DNA of 64,000 nt from Methylobacterium sp. Leaf91. Its GTDB lineage: Bacteria > Pseudomonadota > Alphaproteobacteria > Rhizobiales > Beijerinckiaceae. The notes beneath the pieces were generated by a model. That model did not search any database. It saw only the letters and a list, made by a program, of their open reading frames with translations, and was not told the DNA's origin. Shown piece after piece: positions 18,149 to 27,761 of this stretch (positions are counted from its first letter, which is position 1; each line of letters starts with the position of its first letter). The stretch covers positions 297-64,296 of the forward strand of contig NZ_LMMP01000003.1 of assembly GCF_001422815.1 (NCBI RefSeq). The letters run 5' to 3'. The position numbers and the translations under genes are program-made.

Positions 18149-19531
18149 ATGTCCATGTTCTTCCGCAAGCGCAAAAATCCGGACCCGGCGCCGTTTCCGG
18201 TCCCCTCCGAAGAGCCGGCACAGCTGAACCGCGCGTCCCCGCGCAGCCCCAGCGAGGCGATCAAGCCCACGGCCGCGCCGCCCCCGCCGGACCGTCCGGT
18301 GCGAGAGCGCGGCGGGTTGCTCAGCACGATCAGCGGCCTGCTCACCGCCGCCGTCATCCTGGCCATCGCGGCGATGATCGGCGTGACGCTGTTCGACCGG
18401 CAGATCCGCGAGCCCGGCCCGCTCGCCGCCGACAAGGTCGTGGTCATCCCGCCGCGCAGCGGCACCTCCGAGATCGCCGAGGCTCTGAGCCGGGAGGGCG
18501 TCATAAGCCACACCGCCCTGTTCGAATGGGCCTCCCGCTTCTCGGGCAAGGCGCTGAAGGCCGGTGAGTACACGTTCAAGGCTCATGCCAGCATCGGCGA
18601 CACCATCGAAACCCTATCCACCGGCCGGCAGGTGCAGCACGCCATCACCTTCCCCGAGGGGCTGACCTCCGAACAGATCGTGGTGCGTCTCAACGAGAAC
18701 GACATCCTCACCGGCGACATTAACGAGATCCCGCCCGAGGGCTCGCTCCTGCCTGACACCTACAAGTTCGAGCGCGGCGCCACCCGTCAGCAGATCGTCA
18801 ACCTGATGCGCGCCAAGCAGCGCGAGGTGCTCAACCAGATCTGGCTGCGCCGCTCGGCCGAGATCCCGGTGAAGACCCCGGCCGAGATGGTGACCCTGGC
18901 CTCCATCGTCGAGAAGGAGACTGGCCGGGCCGACGAGCGCCCCCGCGTCGCAGGGGTGTTCGTGAACCGCCTCAACAAGCGCATGAAGCTGCAATCGGAC
19001 CCCACCATCGTCTACGGTCTGGTGGGCGGACGCGGCACGCTCGGCCGTGGCATCCAGCGCTCGGAGATCGACCGGGCCACGCCCTACAACACCTACGTCA
19101 TCGAAGGCCTGCCGCCGGGGCCGATCGCCAATCCGGGCCGCGCCGCGCTCGAGGCCGTCGCCAACCCGTCGCGCACCAAGGACCTCTATTTCGTCGCCGA
19201 CGGCACCGGCGGCCACGCCTTCGCGGACAGCCTGGAAGGCCATTCGCGCAACGTCGCCCGCTGGCGCCAGGTGGAGCGCGCCCGCAAGGAGGTACCCACT
19301 GACGCCGCCCCCGTGGACAAGGCCGATCCTCCGACCGATCCGTCGAGCGTGCCGGGCCGGGCCTCCGCCTATGCACCGGAGGGCACGAACTTCGCCGGTG
19401 GCGCCCCCGACCCGTCGGCCCCGCGCCCGAAAGCCTTCGACGCGTCGGAAGGCACCAAGCTCGACCCGCTTCGGAACAAGACCTTCGACCTCAACTCGGC
19501 CAAAAGCGTCCCGGCGCTGAAGCCGCAATAG
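18149..19531 (+). CDS. mltG: Endolytic murein transglycosylase MltG
   Basis: 460 residues: short cytoplasmic N-terminus, one membrane span (about 50-75), then the YceG domain. The catalytic region is ASIVEKETG (E255/E257), with LQSDPTIVYG, YNTYVIEGLPPGPIANPG and FVADGTGGHAF, all typical. It cuts nascent glycan strands near the membrane and sets their length. The last ~90 residues are Pro/Ala/Asp-rich and variable. The ATG at 18149 follows GAGAGGCGAGG; a start 30 codons earlier is possible. The pairing after fabF is common in alphaproteobacteria. Confidence 0.95.
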   Translation: MSMFFRKRKNPDPAPFPVPSEEPAQLNRASPRSPSEAIKPTAAPPPPDRPVRERGGLLSTISGLLTAAVILAIAAMIGVTLFDRQIREPGPLAADKVVVIPPRSGTSEIAEALSREGVISHTALFEWASRFSGKALKAGEYTFKAHASIGDTIETLSTGRQVQHAITFPEGLTSEQIVVRLNENDILTGDINEIPPEGSLLPDTYKFERGATRQQIVNLMRAKQREVLNQIWLRRSAEIPVKTPAEMVTLASIVEKETGRADERPRVAGVFVNRLNKRMKLQSDPTIVYGLVGGRGTLGRGIQRSEIDRATPYNTYVIEGLPPGPIANPGRAALEAVANPSRTKDLYFVADGTGGHAFADSLEGHSRNVARWRQVERARKEVPTDAAPVDKADPPTDPSSVPGRASAYAPEGTNFAGGAPDPSAPRPKAFDASEGTKLDPLRNKTFDLNSAKSVPALKPQ

Positions 19532-19545
19532 GGCGCTGCCGTCGC

Positions 19546-19661
19546 TTTCCCCCCGCTTGTGGGGAGGAATAGGAGGTGGGGTTGGTGCCGCTGGCCTCCG
19601 CTGCCTGATGGTCGCCCAACCACCCCCACTCTCGATCCCTCCCCGCAAGGGGGAGGGAGGT
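19546..19661. repeat. Intergenic palindromic repeat
   Basis: About 115 bp between mltG and yicC. Its left arm (CCCCCGCTTGTGGGGAGG) pairs with a right arm (CCTCCCCGCAAGGGGGAGG). The inner segments AGGAGGTGGGG and CCACCCCCACT also pair. The same plan and similar words occur at 54150-54270. Confidence 0.7.
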
Positions 19662-19689
19662 TCGCACGACCGACTAAAGTTCAGACATC

Positions 19690-20568
19690 ATGATCCTCTC
19701 CAGCATGACGGGCTTTGCCAGCACCACCGGCACCACCGGCCCGGTGCAATGGGCCTGGGAGGTCCGCAGCGTGAACGGGCGCGGGCTCGACGTGCGCCTG
19801 CGCGTGCCCAACGGCCTGGAGGCGGTGGGCGAGGTTGCCCGTACCGCCCTGCAGAAGACCCTGACGCGGGGCCAGTGCCAGCTCTCGCTCAACCTCACCC
19901 GGCCCGAGGCCAAGGCGCGGGTGCGGATCAACGAAACCCTGCTGGCCGAGCTCGCCGCCGCCACGGCACGCGTGCCGCGTCCGGAAGGGCTCGCCCCGGC
20001 CTCCCTCGACGGATTGCTCGGCATCCGCGGCGTCATCGAATCCGACGAAGAGCCGGCGGCGGAATCGGACAGCCTCGCCCATGACCTCGCCGAGGGCGTG
20101 GTCCGGCTCGTGGCCGACCTCGTGGAAGCGCGCCGCGCCGAGGGGCGCCAGCTGCGCGCCATCATCGAGGGGCAGCTCGTCGCCATGTCCCGCCTCCGCC
20201 AGGCCGCCGAGGCCTGCCCCGGCCGCCAGCCCGAGGCGGTGAAGGCGCGCCTGTCCGCGAGCATCGCCGCCTTGATGGAGGCCGGCGGGCTCGATCCCGG
20301 CCGTCTGCACCAGGAGGCCGTCCTCATCGCCGCGAAAGCCGACGTGCGCGAAGAACTCGACCGTCTGAGCGCCCATCTCGACAGTGTCGGCGAGTTGCTG
20401 GCCAAGGGCGGCGCCATCGGCCGCAAGCTTGATTTCCTGGCCCAGGAGCTCGGCCGCGAGGCGAATACCCTCTGCGCGAAGGCCGGAGACATCGCGTTGT
20501 CGCGGATCGGACTCGACTTGAAGGCCGTGGTGGAGCAATTCCGCGAACAGGTTCAGAACGTCGAGTAG
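19690..20568 (+). CDS. yicC: YicC family endoribonuclease
   Basis: 292 residues. The N-terminal segment MILSSMTGFAS and the EVRSVNGRGLDVRLRVP motif are diagnostic of the YicC/YloC family. The C-terminal part contains RRAEGRQLRAIIEGQL, QEAVLIAAKADVREELDRLSAHL and the final REANTLCAKAGD region of the DUF1732 domain. E. coli YicC is reported to be an endoribonuclease. It lies 11 bp before gmk, a linkage conserved in many bacteria. Confidence 0.94.
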   Translation: MILSSMTGFASTTGTTGPVQWAWEVRSVNGRGLDVRLRVPNGLEAVGEVARTALQKTLTRGQCQLSLNLTRPEAKARVRINETLLAELAAATARVPRPEGLAPASLDGLLGIRGVIESDEEPAAESDSLAHDLAEGVVRLVADLVEARRAEGRQLRAIIEGQLVAMSRLRQAAEACPGRQPEAVKARLSASIAALMEAGGLDPGRLHQEAVLIAAKADVREELDRLSAHLDSVGELLAKGGAIGRKLDFLAQELGREANTLCAKAGDIALSRIGLDLKAVVEQFREQVQNVE

Positions 20569-20579
20569 GTTTTTCGGAC

Positions 20580-21233
20580 ATGCAGGCCACGACGATCGGG
20601 CGGCGCGGGTTCATCCTCATCCTGTCCTCGCCTTCGGGAGCGGGGAAGACCACGCTGACCCGCGCGGTCGCCAGCGACCCGAAATGGGGGCTCGATCTCT
20701 CGATTTCGGTGACGACGCGACAGCGCCGGCCCTCCGAGATCGACGGCAAGCACTACAATTTCATCGACCGTGAGGCCTTCGACGCCCTGCGCGGCGCCGA
20801 CAACCTGCTCGAATGGGCCGAGGTCCACGGCAATTTCTACGGCACGCCGCGCCGCCCGGTGGAGAAGGTGCTCGGCGCCGGCCGGGACATGATCTTCGAC
20901 ATCGATTACCAGGGCACGCGGCAGGTGAGGGCGAAGCTCGCGGACGACGTGGTGACGGTGTTCATACTACCGCCGAGCCTCGCCGAGTTGCGACACCGCC
21001 TCGAACGCCGAGCCGAGGATTCGCCCGAGACCATCGAGAAGCGCCTCGCCAATTCCCGCGTCGAGATCCAGCGCTGGAACGAGTACGATTACGTCCTCGT
21101 CAACGACGACCTGAACGACGCCTTCGCAAAGCTCCAGGGAATCCTCGTCGCCGAGCGCCTCAAGCGCGCCCGCAACACCGGCCTGTCGGATTTCGTCGAC
21201 GGGCTTCTGGCCGAGCCCGACAGGATCGCCTGA
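20580..21233 (+). CDS. gmk: Guanylate kinase
   Basis: 217 residues. It phosphorylates GMP to GDP. The Walker A loop is SSPSGAGKTTL, followed by the GMP-binding region SVTTRQRRPSEIDGKHYNFI, the GNFYGTPRRPVE segment and FDIDYQGTRQV. It is cotranscribed with yicC and 13 bp upstream of the VOC gene. Confidence 0.97.
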   Translation: MQATTIGRRGFILILSSPSGAGKTTLTRAVASDPKWGLDLSISVTTRQRRPSEIDGKHYNFIDREAFDALRGADNLLEWAEVHGNFYGTPRRPVEKVLGAGRDMIFDIDYQGTRQVRAKLADDVVTVFILPPSLAELRHRLERRAEDSPETIEKRLANSRVEIQRWNEYDYVLVNDDLNDAFAKLQGILVAERLKRARNTGLSDFVDGLLAEPDRIA

Positions 21234-21246
21234 GGAGCCGAGCCCG

Positions 21247-21636
21247 ATGTCGACACCCGACCGGACTATCCGCTTCGACCAGACCTGCCCGATCCTGCGC
21301 ATCTTCGACGAGGCGAAGGCGCGCGAGTTCTATGTCGACTTCCTCGGCTTCAGCGTCGATTGGGAGCATCGCTTCGGCGCCGACTTTCCGCTCTACGCCC
21401 AGGTTTCGCGCGCCGGTCTTATCCTGCATCTGAGCGGCCATCACGGCGATGCGACGCCGGGCTCCACGACCTTCGTGCGGATGGCGGGCATTCACGCCTT
21501 CCAGGCGGAACTTGGCGCCCAGAACTATGTGTATGCCAAGCCGTGCATAGAGAGCCTGCCCTGGGGGCTGGTGATGACGGTGACCGACCCTTTCGGCAAC
21601 ACCCTGCGTTTCTGCGAAGATCCTGCGGAGCCGTAG
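21247..21636 (+). CDS. Glyoxalase/bleomycin-resistance (VOC) family protein
   Basis: 129 residues, a single VOC fold made of two beta-alpha-beta-beta-beta modules (PILRIFDEAKAREFYVDFLGFSVDWEH, then VMTVTDPFGNTLRFCED). Length and layout resemble bleomycin-binding or glyoxalase-like proteins. Metal ligands cannot be assigned surely, so the substrate is unknown. The 13-bp gap after gmk suggests cotranscription. Confidence 0.8.
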   Translation: MSTPDRTIRFDQTCPILRIFDEAKAREFYVDFLGFSVDWEHRFGADFPLYAQVSRAGLILHLSGHHGDATPGSTTFVRMAGIHAFQAELGAQNYVYAKPCIESLPWGLVMTVTDPFGNTLRFCEDPAEP

Positions 21637-21779
21637 GTCACCGCGGAGGCCGGACACGCGCCCGATCCGTCACAGTCGCGCAGCCCGGAACACCCCCGGC
21701 CCGGTCAGGGTTGGCCCGCACATGACCGGCCGGAGAACGTGTCGCCCCGGTCGGACCCACGCGGCCAGCGGAGCGAGCA

Positions 21780-22586
21780 ATGGATTTCGGGATCGAGGGA
21801 CGGGTCGCCGTCGTCACCGGGGGCGATTCCGGAATCGGCTACGCCACGGCCGAGCTGCTCCTGAAGGAGGGAGCAAAGGTCATCCTCAGCGATAAGGTCG
21901 CGGAGGCCTTGGAGAAAGCGGCCACCGCACTGTCCGGCCTCGGTACCATTGTGGCGGTGGTCGCTGATCTGACACAGCGGGCCGATGTCGAAGCGCTGGC
22001 GATCAAGGCGCGCGAGGCCTTCGGTGCGGCCCCGACCATCCTGGTGAATGCCGCCGGCATCACCGGGGCTACGGGCGACTTCCTCGACCTGACCGACGAG
22101 GATTGGCTGGAGACGATCCAGACCGACCTGATGGCGGCGGTGCGGGTGACACGCGCTTTCATCCCCAGCATGCGCGAGGCCGGGTGGGGGCGGATCGTCC
22201 TGTTCGCCTCCGAAGACGCGGTGCAGCCCTATGTCGAGGAACTGCCCTATTGCGCGGCGAAGGCCGGAATCCTCAGCCTCGCCAAGGGTCTCTCCAAGGC
22301 CTACGGGCCGGAAGGCGTTCTGGTGAACACCGTCTCCCCTGCCTTCATCGCCACACCGATGACCGACGCTATGATGAAGAAGCGCGCCGAGGAGAAGGGG
22401 ACCTCCTTCGATGAGGCGATCGCGAGCTTCCTCCACGAGGAGCGCCCCGGCATGGTGGCCAAGCGCCGGGGACGGGCGGAGGAGGTGGCGGCGGCCGTGG
22501 CCTTCCTTTGCTCCGAACAGGCGAGCTTCGTCACCGGCGCCAATCTGCGCGTCGATGGCGGATCGGTCGCGACGATCTCGACCTGA
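21780..22586 (+). CDS. Short-chain dehydrogenase/reductase
   Basis: 268 residues, classical SDR. The nucleotide-binding motif is VVTGGDSGIGYATAE near residues 10-24, NAAGITG occupies the NNAG position, and the catalytic YCAAK motif is present. The C-terminal SFVTGANLRVDGGSVATIS is typical. The substrate cannot be read from sequence. It is convergent with the flippase-like gene, with 7 bp between their ends. Confidence 0.88.
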   Translation: MDFGIEGRVAVVTGGDSGIGYATAELLLKEGAKVILSDKVAEALEKAATALSGLGTIVAVVADLTQRADVEALAIKAREAFGAAPTILVNAAGITGATGDFLDLTDEDWLETIQTDLMAAVRVTRAFIPSMREAGWGRIVLFASEDAVQPYVEELPYCAAKAGILSLAKGLSKAYGPEGVLVNTVSPAFIATPMTDAMMKKRAEEKGTSFDEAIASFLHEERPGMVAKRRGRAEEVAAAVAFLCSEQASFVTGANLRVDGGSVATIST

Positions 22587-22593
22587 AAAGGGT

Positions 22594-23757
22594 TCAGCCG
22601 CGCGGCGGCAGGATCGTGGCGCGGCGGGCCTCGAGGGTCTGCCACAGGATCAGGGAGGGCAGGCCGAGCACCACGTCCGGCACGCGCTTGGCAAGCGACA
22701 GGGCGATGGCGGTGCCGGGGTCGATGCCGAACAGGCCGCCAACCAGAACGAACCCGCCTTCCTGAACCCCTAATCCGCTGGGCACCGGGAAGGCCGCCGA
22801 TTTAATGGCCTGGCTCAAGGCCTCGATGATGATGACTTCGGCGAGGCCCACGCCCCCCACGCCCATACACGTCAGCGCGATCCAGATCTCAGTGGCACCG
22901 AGCATCCAGGCGAGGAGGTGCAGGACGACGCCTTGGAGTAGCAGGGGCCAGCGCTTCGGGGCCCAGACCGTGTCGAGAGCGCCATGCACGCCCGCATCGG
23001 CAGGCGCCGAGCCGGGGACGGCCTCCTCTTGGTCGCGCAGGAAGCGACGGGCGAGCTCGGCGATGCGGCGCTCGACACCCCGGATGAGCGGACTGCGCTG
23101 AAAGACGAAGAAGGCTGTGAGCACGATGGCGGTGACGCCGAGCGCCCGCAGGGCCCAAGCCGCGAGGGACGCGGCGGACTCGCCTTCCATCTGCATCAGT
23201 AGCGCGACGCCGATGAGCACGAAGAGGGCCTGCGTGCCGACTTGGATCAGCATGTCCACCAGGATCGAGGCCGCGGCGAGTTTGCCCGGGACCCCCCAGA
23301 AGGTGAGGAGGCGCCCGCCGACGACGTCACCGCCGACGGAGGCCACCGGAAGGAGCACGTTGATCCCGTCCCGCACGAAACGGAGGATGAGGAACGCTCC
23401 CGCCTCGGCGGTGGCAGCGAGCCGGTGCAGCACCCGCTCCCAGGCAAGACCGCAGAGCGACAGGATGACGACGCGCATCAGCACGATGCCGGCGAGCCCA
23501 ACGATCCCGATCCGCCCGAAGGCATCCGTCACCGAGGCGATATCGTGGGTCGCCACCAGCCAGATCGCCAGGACGAGGCCGAGTACCGTCCCCAGGACGG
23601 GCAGGTATCGCAGGACGTGCCTCACGGCGCCCGTACGGGCGGGAGGAGGCGCCACGACCCGGCGCGTCACCGGTACAACTCTGTGGAATGGACGAGCGCC
23701 AAGGGCGACGATCCTCTTCTGCTCGGCGGGCACCGCATCCGGCGCAAAGTCTGCCAC
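22594..23757 (-). CDS. Flippase-like / LPG synthase transmembrane-region protein
   Basis: 387 residues from a GTG start, with about seven to eight hydrophobic spans from residue 50 on. It matches the UPF0104 / LPG-synthase transmembrane family (pattern VLPVASVGGDVVGGRLLTFWGV and the C-terminal SQAIKSAAFPVPSGLGVQEGGFVLVGGLFG). Such proteins lack the aminoacyl-PG synthase catalytic domain and are linked to lipid-precursor or glycan transport in other systems. The substrate is unknown. Here it lies between an SDR and a ferredoxin-like gene, which gives no firm hint. Confidence 0.85.
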   Translation of the reverse strand: MADFAPDAVPAEQKRIVALGARPFHRVVPVTRRVVAPPPARTGAVRHVLRYLPVLGTVLGLVLAIWLVATHDIASVTDAFGRIGIVGLAGIVLMRVVILSLCGLAWERVLHRLAATAEAGAFLILRFVRDGINVLLPVASVGGDVVGGRLLTFWGVPGKLAAASILVDMLIQVGTQALFVLIGVALLMQMEGESAASLAAWALRALGVTAIVLTAFFVFQRSPLIRGVERRIAELARRFLRDQEEAVPGSAPADAGVHGALDTVWAPKRWPLLLQGVVLHLLAWMLGATEIWIALTCMGVGGVGLAEVIIIEALSQAIKSAAFPVPSGLGVQEGGFVLVGGLFGIDPGTAIALSLAKRVPDVVLGLPSLILWQTLEARRATILPPRG

Positions 23758-23814
23758 CCAAATTGATCCCGGATCCGCCCTAAAGCGGCATTGGGGCCGA
23801 AATCGGAGATCGCT

Positions 23815-24162
23815 TCATTCGGACCGGCGGGCGGGCGGATAGACCGTATCGAGGGCCTGCTCGGCATTACCCTCGGGATCAATCAGCACGATGCGGTTGC
23901 GCGAGAGGCTGAAGGAGGTCGCCACCGCCACGAACCGCTTCGGGCAGGGGCCGAGGCAGCCCGTGGACACCACGCGGGTCATCCCGCCGAGGCCGCGCCT
24001 TTTCGCCTCCCGCTTGAGCCGCCCCCGGATCTCGTCCTTCTTCAGGCCGACGCGCTTGGTGCATTTCGCGCAGACCAGGACAATGTCGGAATAACCCGAC
24101 TTCGCCGTCCGCACGGTTGTGTCCTTGTCGTGCTTTGCCAAATCCGGGTGCCCGTTCCACAT
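23815..24162 (-). CDS. Thioredoxin-like [2Fe-2S] ferredoxin-domain protein
   Basis: About 115 residues. Four conserved cysteines appear as CAKC near the N-terminus and GCLGPCP later, the pattern of thioredoxin-fold [2Fe-2S] ferredoxins. The spacing between the pairs and the ending fit this family. Its partner is unknown. The start is uncertain: ATG at 24162 is given, a GTG at 24201 is also open, and a GTG at 24114 has the best ribosome site (AAGGA). Confidence 0.75.
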   Translation of the reverse strand: MWNGHPDLAKHDKDTTVRTAKSGYSDIVLVCAKCTKRVGLKKDEIRGRLKREAKRRGLGGMTRVVSTGCLGPCPKRFVAVATSFSLSRNRIVLIDPEGNAEQALDTVYPPARRSE

Positions 24163-24259
24163 CCGGCGCGCCGAGGGGAGTGGGCGCCGCCGCCGCCACA
24201 CCTAACCATGGGGGGGAGGGGCGGCAACGGGGCGTGTCGCCTCGCCGGCTCCGCGCCGT

Positions 24260-25624
<1,365 letters not shown>

Positions 25625-25676
25625 GGTCTAGTATCCTGTGTCGGTGGAGCCTCGCGCAGCAGCGCGGCGGGCGGGA

Positions 25677-26021
25677 TCAGTGGTCGCTCTTGATGATCTC
25701 GGTCATCGTCACGCCGAGGCGCTCCTCCACGAGGACGACCTCTCCGCGCGCGACGAGGCGGTTGTTGACGAAGATGTCGATGGCCTCGCCGACCTTGCGG
25801 TCGAGTTCCAGCACCGCGCCGGGCTGCAGTCGCAGCAGGTCGCCGATGGGCATGCGGGACGACCCCAGCACGGCCGAGACCATGACCGGGACATCGAAGA
25901 CCTGTTCGAGATCGGCAGCGCTCTTCGGGGTGGTGGGCGCCTCACGAATCGATTCGGAGCCGAGCCCGTCGAAGGACGCGTCGCCGCCATTGAGAAGCGG
26001 CAGGCTGAAATCGTCGGCCAT
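25677..26021 (-). CDS. fliN: Flagellar motor switch protein FliN
   Basis: 114 residues. The C-terminal SpoA domain is complete (DVPVMVSAVLGSSRMPIGDLLRL, VGEAIDIFVNNRLVARGEVVLVEERLGVTMTEI). The N-terminal ~35 residues are variable. It forms part of the C-ring with FliG and FliM at the cytoplasmic face of the basal body. It lies between fliH and flbD in the same operon. Confidence 0.95.
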   Translation of the reverse strand: MADDFSLPLLNGGDASFDGLGSESIREAPTTPKSAADLEQVFDVPVMVSAVLGSSRMPIGDLLRLQPGAVLELDRKVGEAIDIFVNNRLVARGEVVLVEERLGVTMTEIIKSDH

Positions 26022-26066
26022 CAGGATCTTTCAAAGTCGCGCGTTACAGGGGGGGTCGTCGACGGA

Positions 26067-26660
26067 TCAGGATTCGAGAGGATGGCCGATGGCTTCGAGC
26101 ACGGCGGCCTCGATACGGGCACGGTCACGCACCACCCCGCCATCGGCCCATTCCATGCGGGCATCGCCGGGGGCGAGGTCGGGCTCCCCGAGGACGATCA
26201 GACGCCCTTCGAAGCCGCGCTCGCGGGCGAGGCTCTTCACCAGCGCTTCGACTTCGTCCACCAGCCTGTCGTTCACGCGCACGACGAGATGCGGCACGCC
26301 GCGCAGGTGCTGCAGGGCGGCCCGCGCCGCGTCGCCGATCGCCGCCAGCGGATGGGCATCGAGGGCATCGCCCGCGATGCGGCGCGCCAGGGATACGGCG
26401 AAGGCCATGGCCTCCTCCTCGCGGGCCGCGTCCCGCGAATCCGCCTGGCCGATGAGGCCGGCGGCGGCGAGGCCGACGCGGGTGAGGGCATCCGCCATGC
26501 GAGCCTGGGCCTGGGCCTCGGCCTGGGCGCGCCCTTCCTGGACACCCCTCGCATGGGCCTGCGCCACGGCCTCGGCCAGGGCCGCCGCCTCCTTCGGCGA
26601 GACGGTCGCGCCCTCGCGCGGCCGGAAATCGGTGTCGAACAGGAACCGGCGGGCGTTCAA
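26067..26660 (-). CDS. fliH: Flagellar export regulator FliH (FlbE-like)
   Basis: 197 residues. A coiled-coil-rich Ala/Gln/Glu segment with repeated HARGVQEGRAQAEAQAQ-like heptads at about 35-55 is followed by a C-terminal domain typical of FliH (HLVVRVNDRLVDEVEALVKS, LVVLGEPDLAPGDARMEWADGG-like). It should regulate the FliI ATPase of the flagellar export apparatus. The first four bases overlap the end of fliG, so translation is coupled. Confidence 0.85.
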   Translation of the reverse strand: MNARRFLFDTDFRPREGATVSPKEAAALAEAVAQAHARGVQEGRAQAEAQAQARMADALTRVGLAAAGLIGQADSRDAAREEEAMAFAVSLARRIAGDALDAHPLAAIGDAARAALQHLRGVPHLVVRVNDRLVDEVEALVKSLARERGFEGRLIVLGEPDLAPGDARMEWADGGVVRDRARIEAAVLEAIGHPLES

Positions 26661-27706
26661 TAGACCAGCTCCTCTTCGCCACTGGACTTGGCGATCATGA
26701 TCTCACCCTTCTCGGCCAGTTCCTTGGCGAGCTCGGTCATCTTGGCTTGCGCCTCATCGACGTCCTTGAGCCGAATCGGCCCCAGCGAGCCCATCTCGTC
26801 GTTGATGTTCTTGGCCGCGCGGGTTGACATGTTCTTGAGGAAGAAGTTGCGCACGCGCTCGTCGGCGCCCTTGAGCGCGCGGCACAGGGTATCGGTGTCG
26901 ACCTTGCGCAACAGCGTCTGCACGCTGCCCGCATCGAGCTTCAGCAGATCCTCGAAGGTGAACATGAGCTGGCGGATCTTCTTGGCCGAGCCGCGATTGG
27001 CCTGGTCCAGGGCCGCGAGGAACCGGCCCTCGGTCTGGCGATCGAAGGCGTTGAACACGTCCGCCATCAATTCATGGGCGTCCCGCCGCGTGGTCTGCGC
27101 GATGGTCGAGACGAACTCGACGCGCAACGTCTCCTCGATATGGCGCAGGGCTTCCTTCTGCACGGTCTCCATCCGCAGCATGCGGTTGAGGACGTCGATG
27201 GCGAAATCCTCGGGCAGGATCGTCAGGACCTTGGCGGCGTAATCCGGCCGCACCTTCGACAGCACGACGGACACCGTCTGCGGGTATTCGTTGCGCAGGA
27301 ACGAGGCGAGGATCTCGGGGTCGATCTGCGTCAGGCTCGCCCAGACCCGCTTGCCCGAAGCGCCCTTGATCTCCGCCATGATCGCCGAGACCTGCTCGGT
27401 GGGAAAAATCTTGAGAAGCAGCGATTCGGTGCGCTCGTAGTTCGAGGTGATGCCGCCGCCCGAGGAGAGCCGCGAGACGAAATCCACGATCAGCCTCTCG
27501 ACGGTCTCCGCCTCCAATGATCCGAGCTGGACCATGGCGTGCGAGACCATCTTGACCTCTTCCTCGTCGAGCATCTGCCAGATCGGCGCGCCCTCCGTCT
27601 CGCCGAGGAGCAGGAGGAGCGCAGCCGCGCGCTGGGCGCCGGTCATGGCGTTCAAGCCCGCCTTGCCGAGTTCCTGATCCGGGATGACGCTCAACCCCGA
27701 GGACAT
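26657..27706 (-). CDS. fliG: Flagellar motor switch protein FliG
   Basis: 349 residues with the full N-, middle- and C-terminal FliG domains. Visible motifs are MTGAQRAAALLLLLGE, ILASFLRNEYPQTVSVVLSKV (EHPQT-type middle-domain region) and the charged C-terminal torque helix region (DERVRNFFLKNMSTRAAKNINDEM). It connects the MS ring (FliF) with the C ring and the stator. It lies 55 bp after fliF and overlaps fliH. Confidence 0.97.
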   Translation of the reverse strand: MSSGLSVIPDQELGKAGLNAMTGAQRAAALLLLLGETEGAPIWQMLDEEEVKMVSHAMVQLGSLEAETVERLIVDFVSRLSSGGGITSNYERTESLLLKIFPTEQVSAIMAEIKGASGKRVWASLTQIDPEILASFLRNEYPQTVSVVLSKVRPDYAAKVLTILPEDFAIDVLNRMLRMETVQKEALRHIEETLRVEFVSTIAQTTRRDAHELMADVFNAFDRQTEGRFLAALDQANRGSAKKIRQLMFTFEDLLKLDAGSVQTLLRKVDTDTLCRALKGADERVRNFFLKNMSTRAAKNINDEMGSLGPIRLKDVDEAQAKMTELAKELAEKGEIMIAKSSGEEELVY

Positions 27707-27761
27707 GCCTCACTCCTCTTCACCGTTGTGGCTGCCGTTTCGAAGACCATCGCCCACCCGC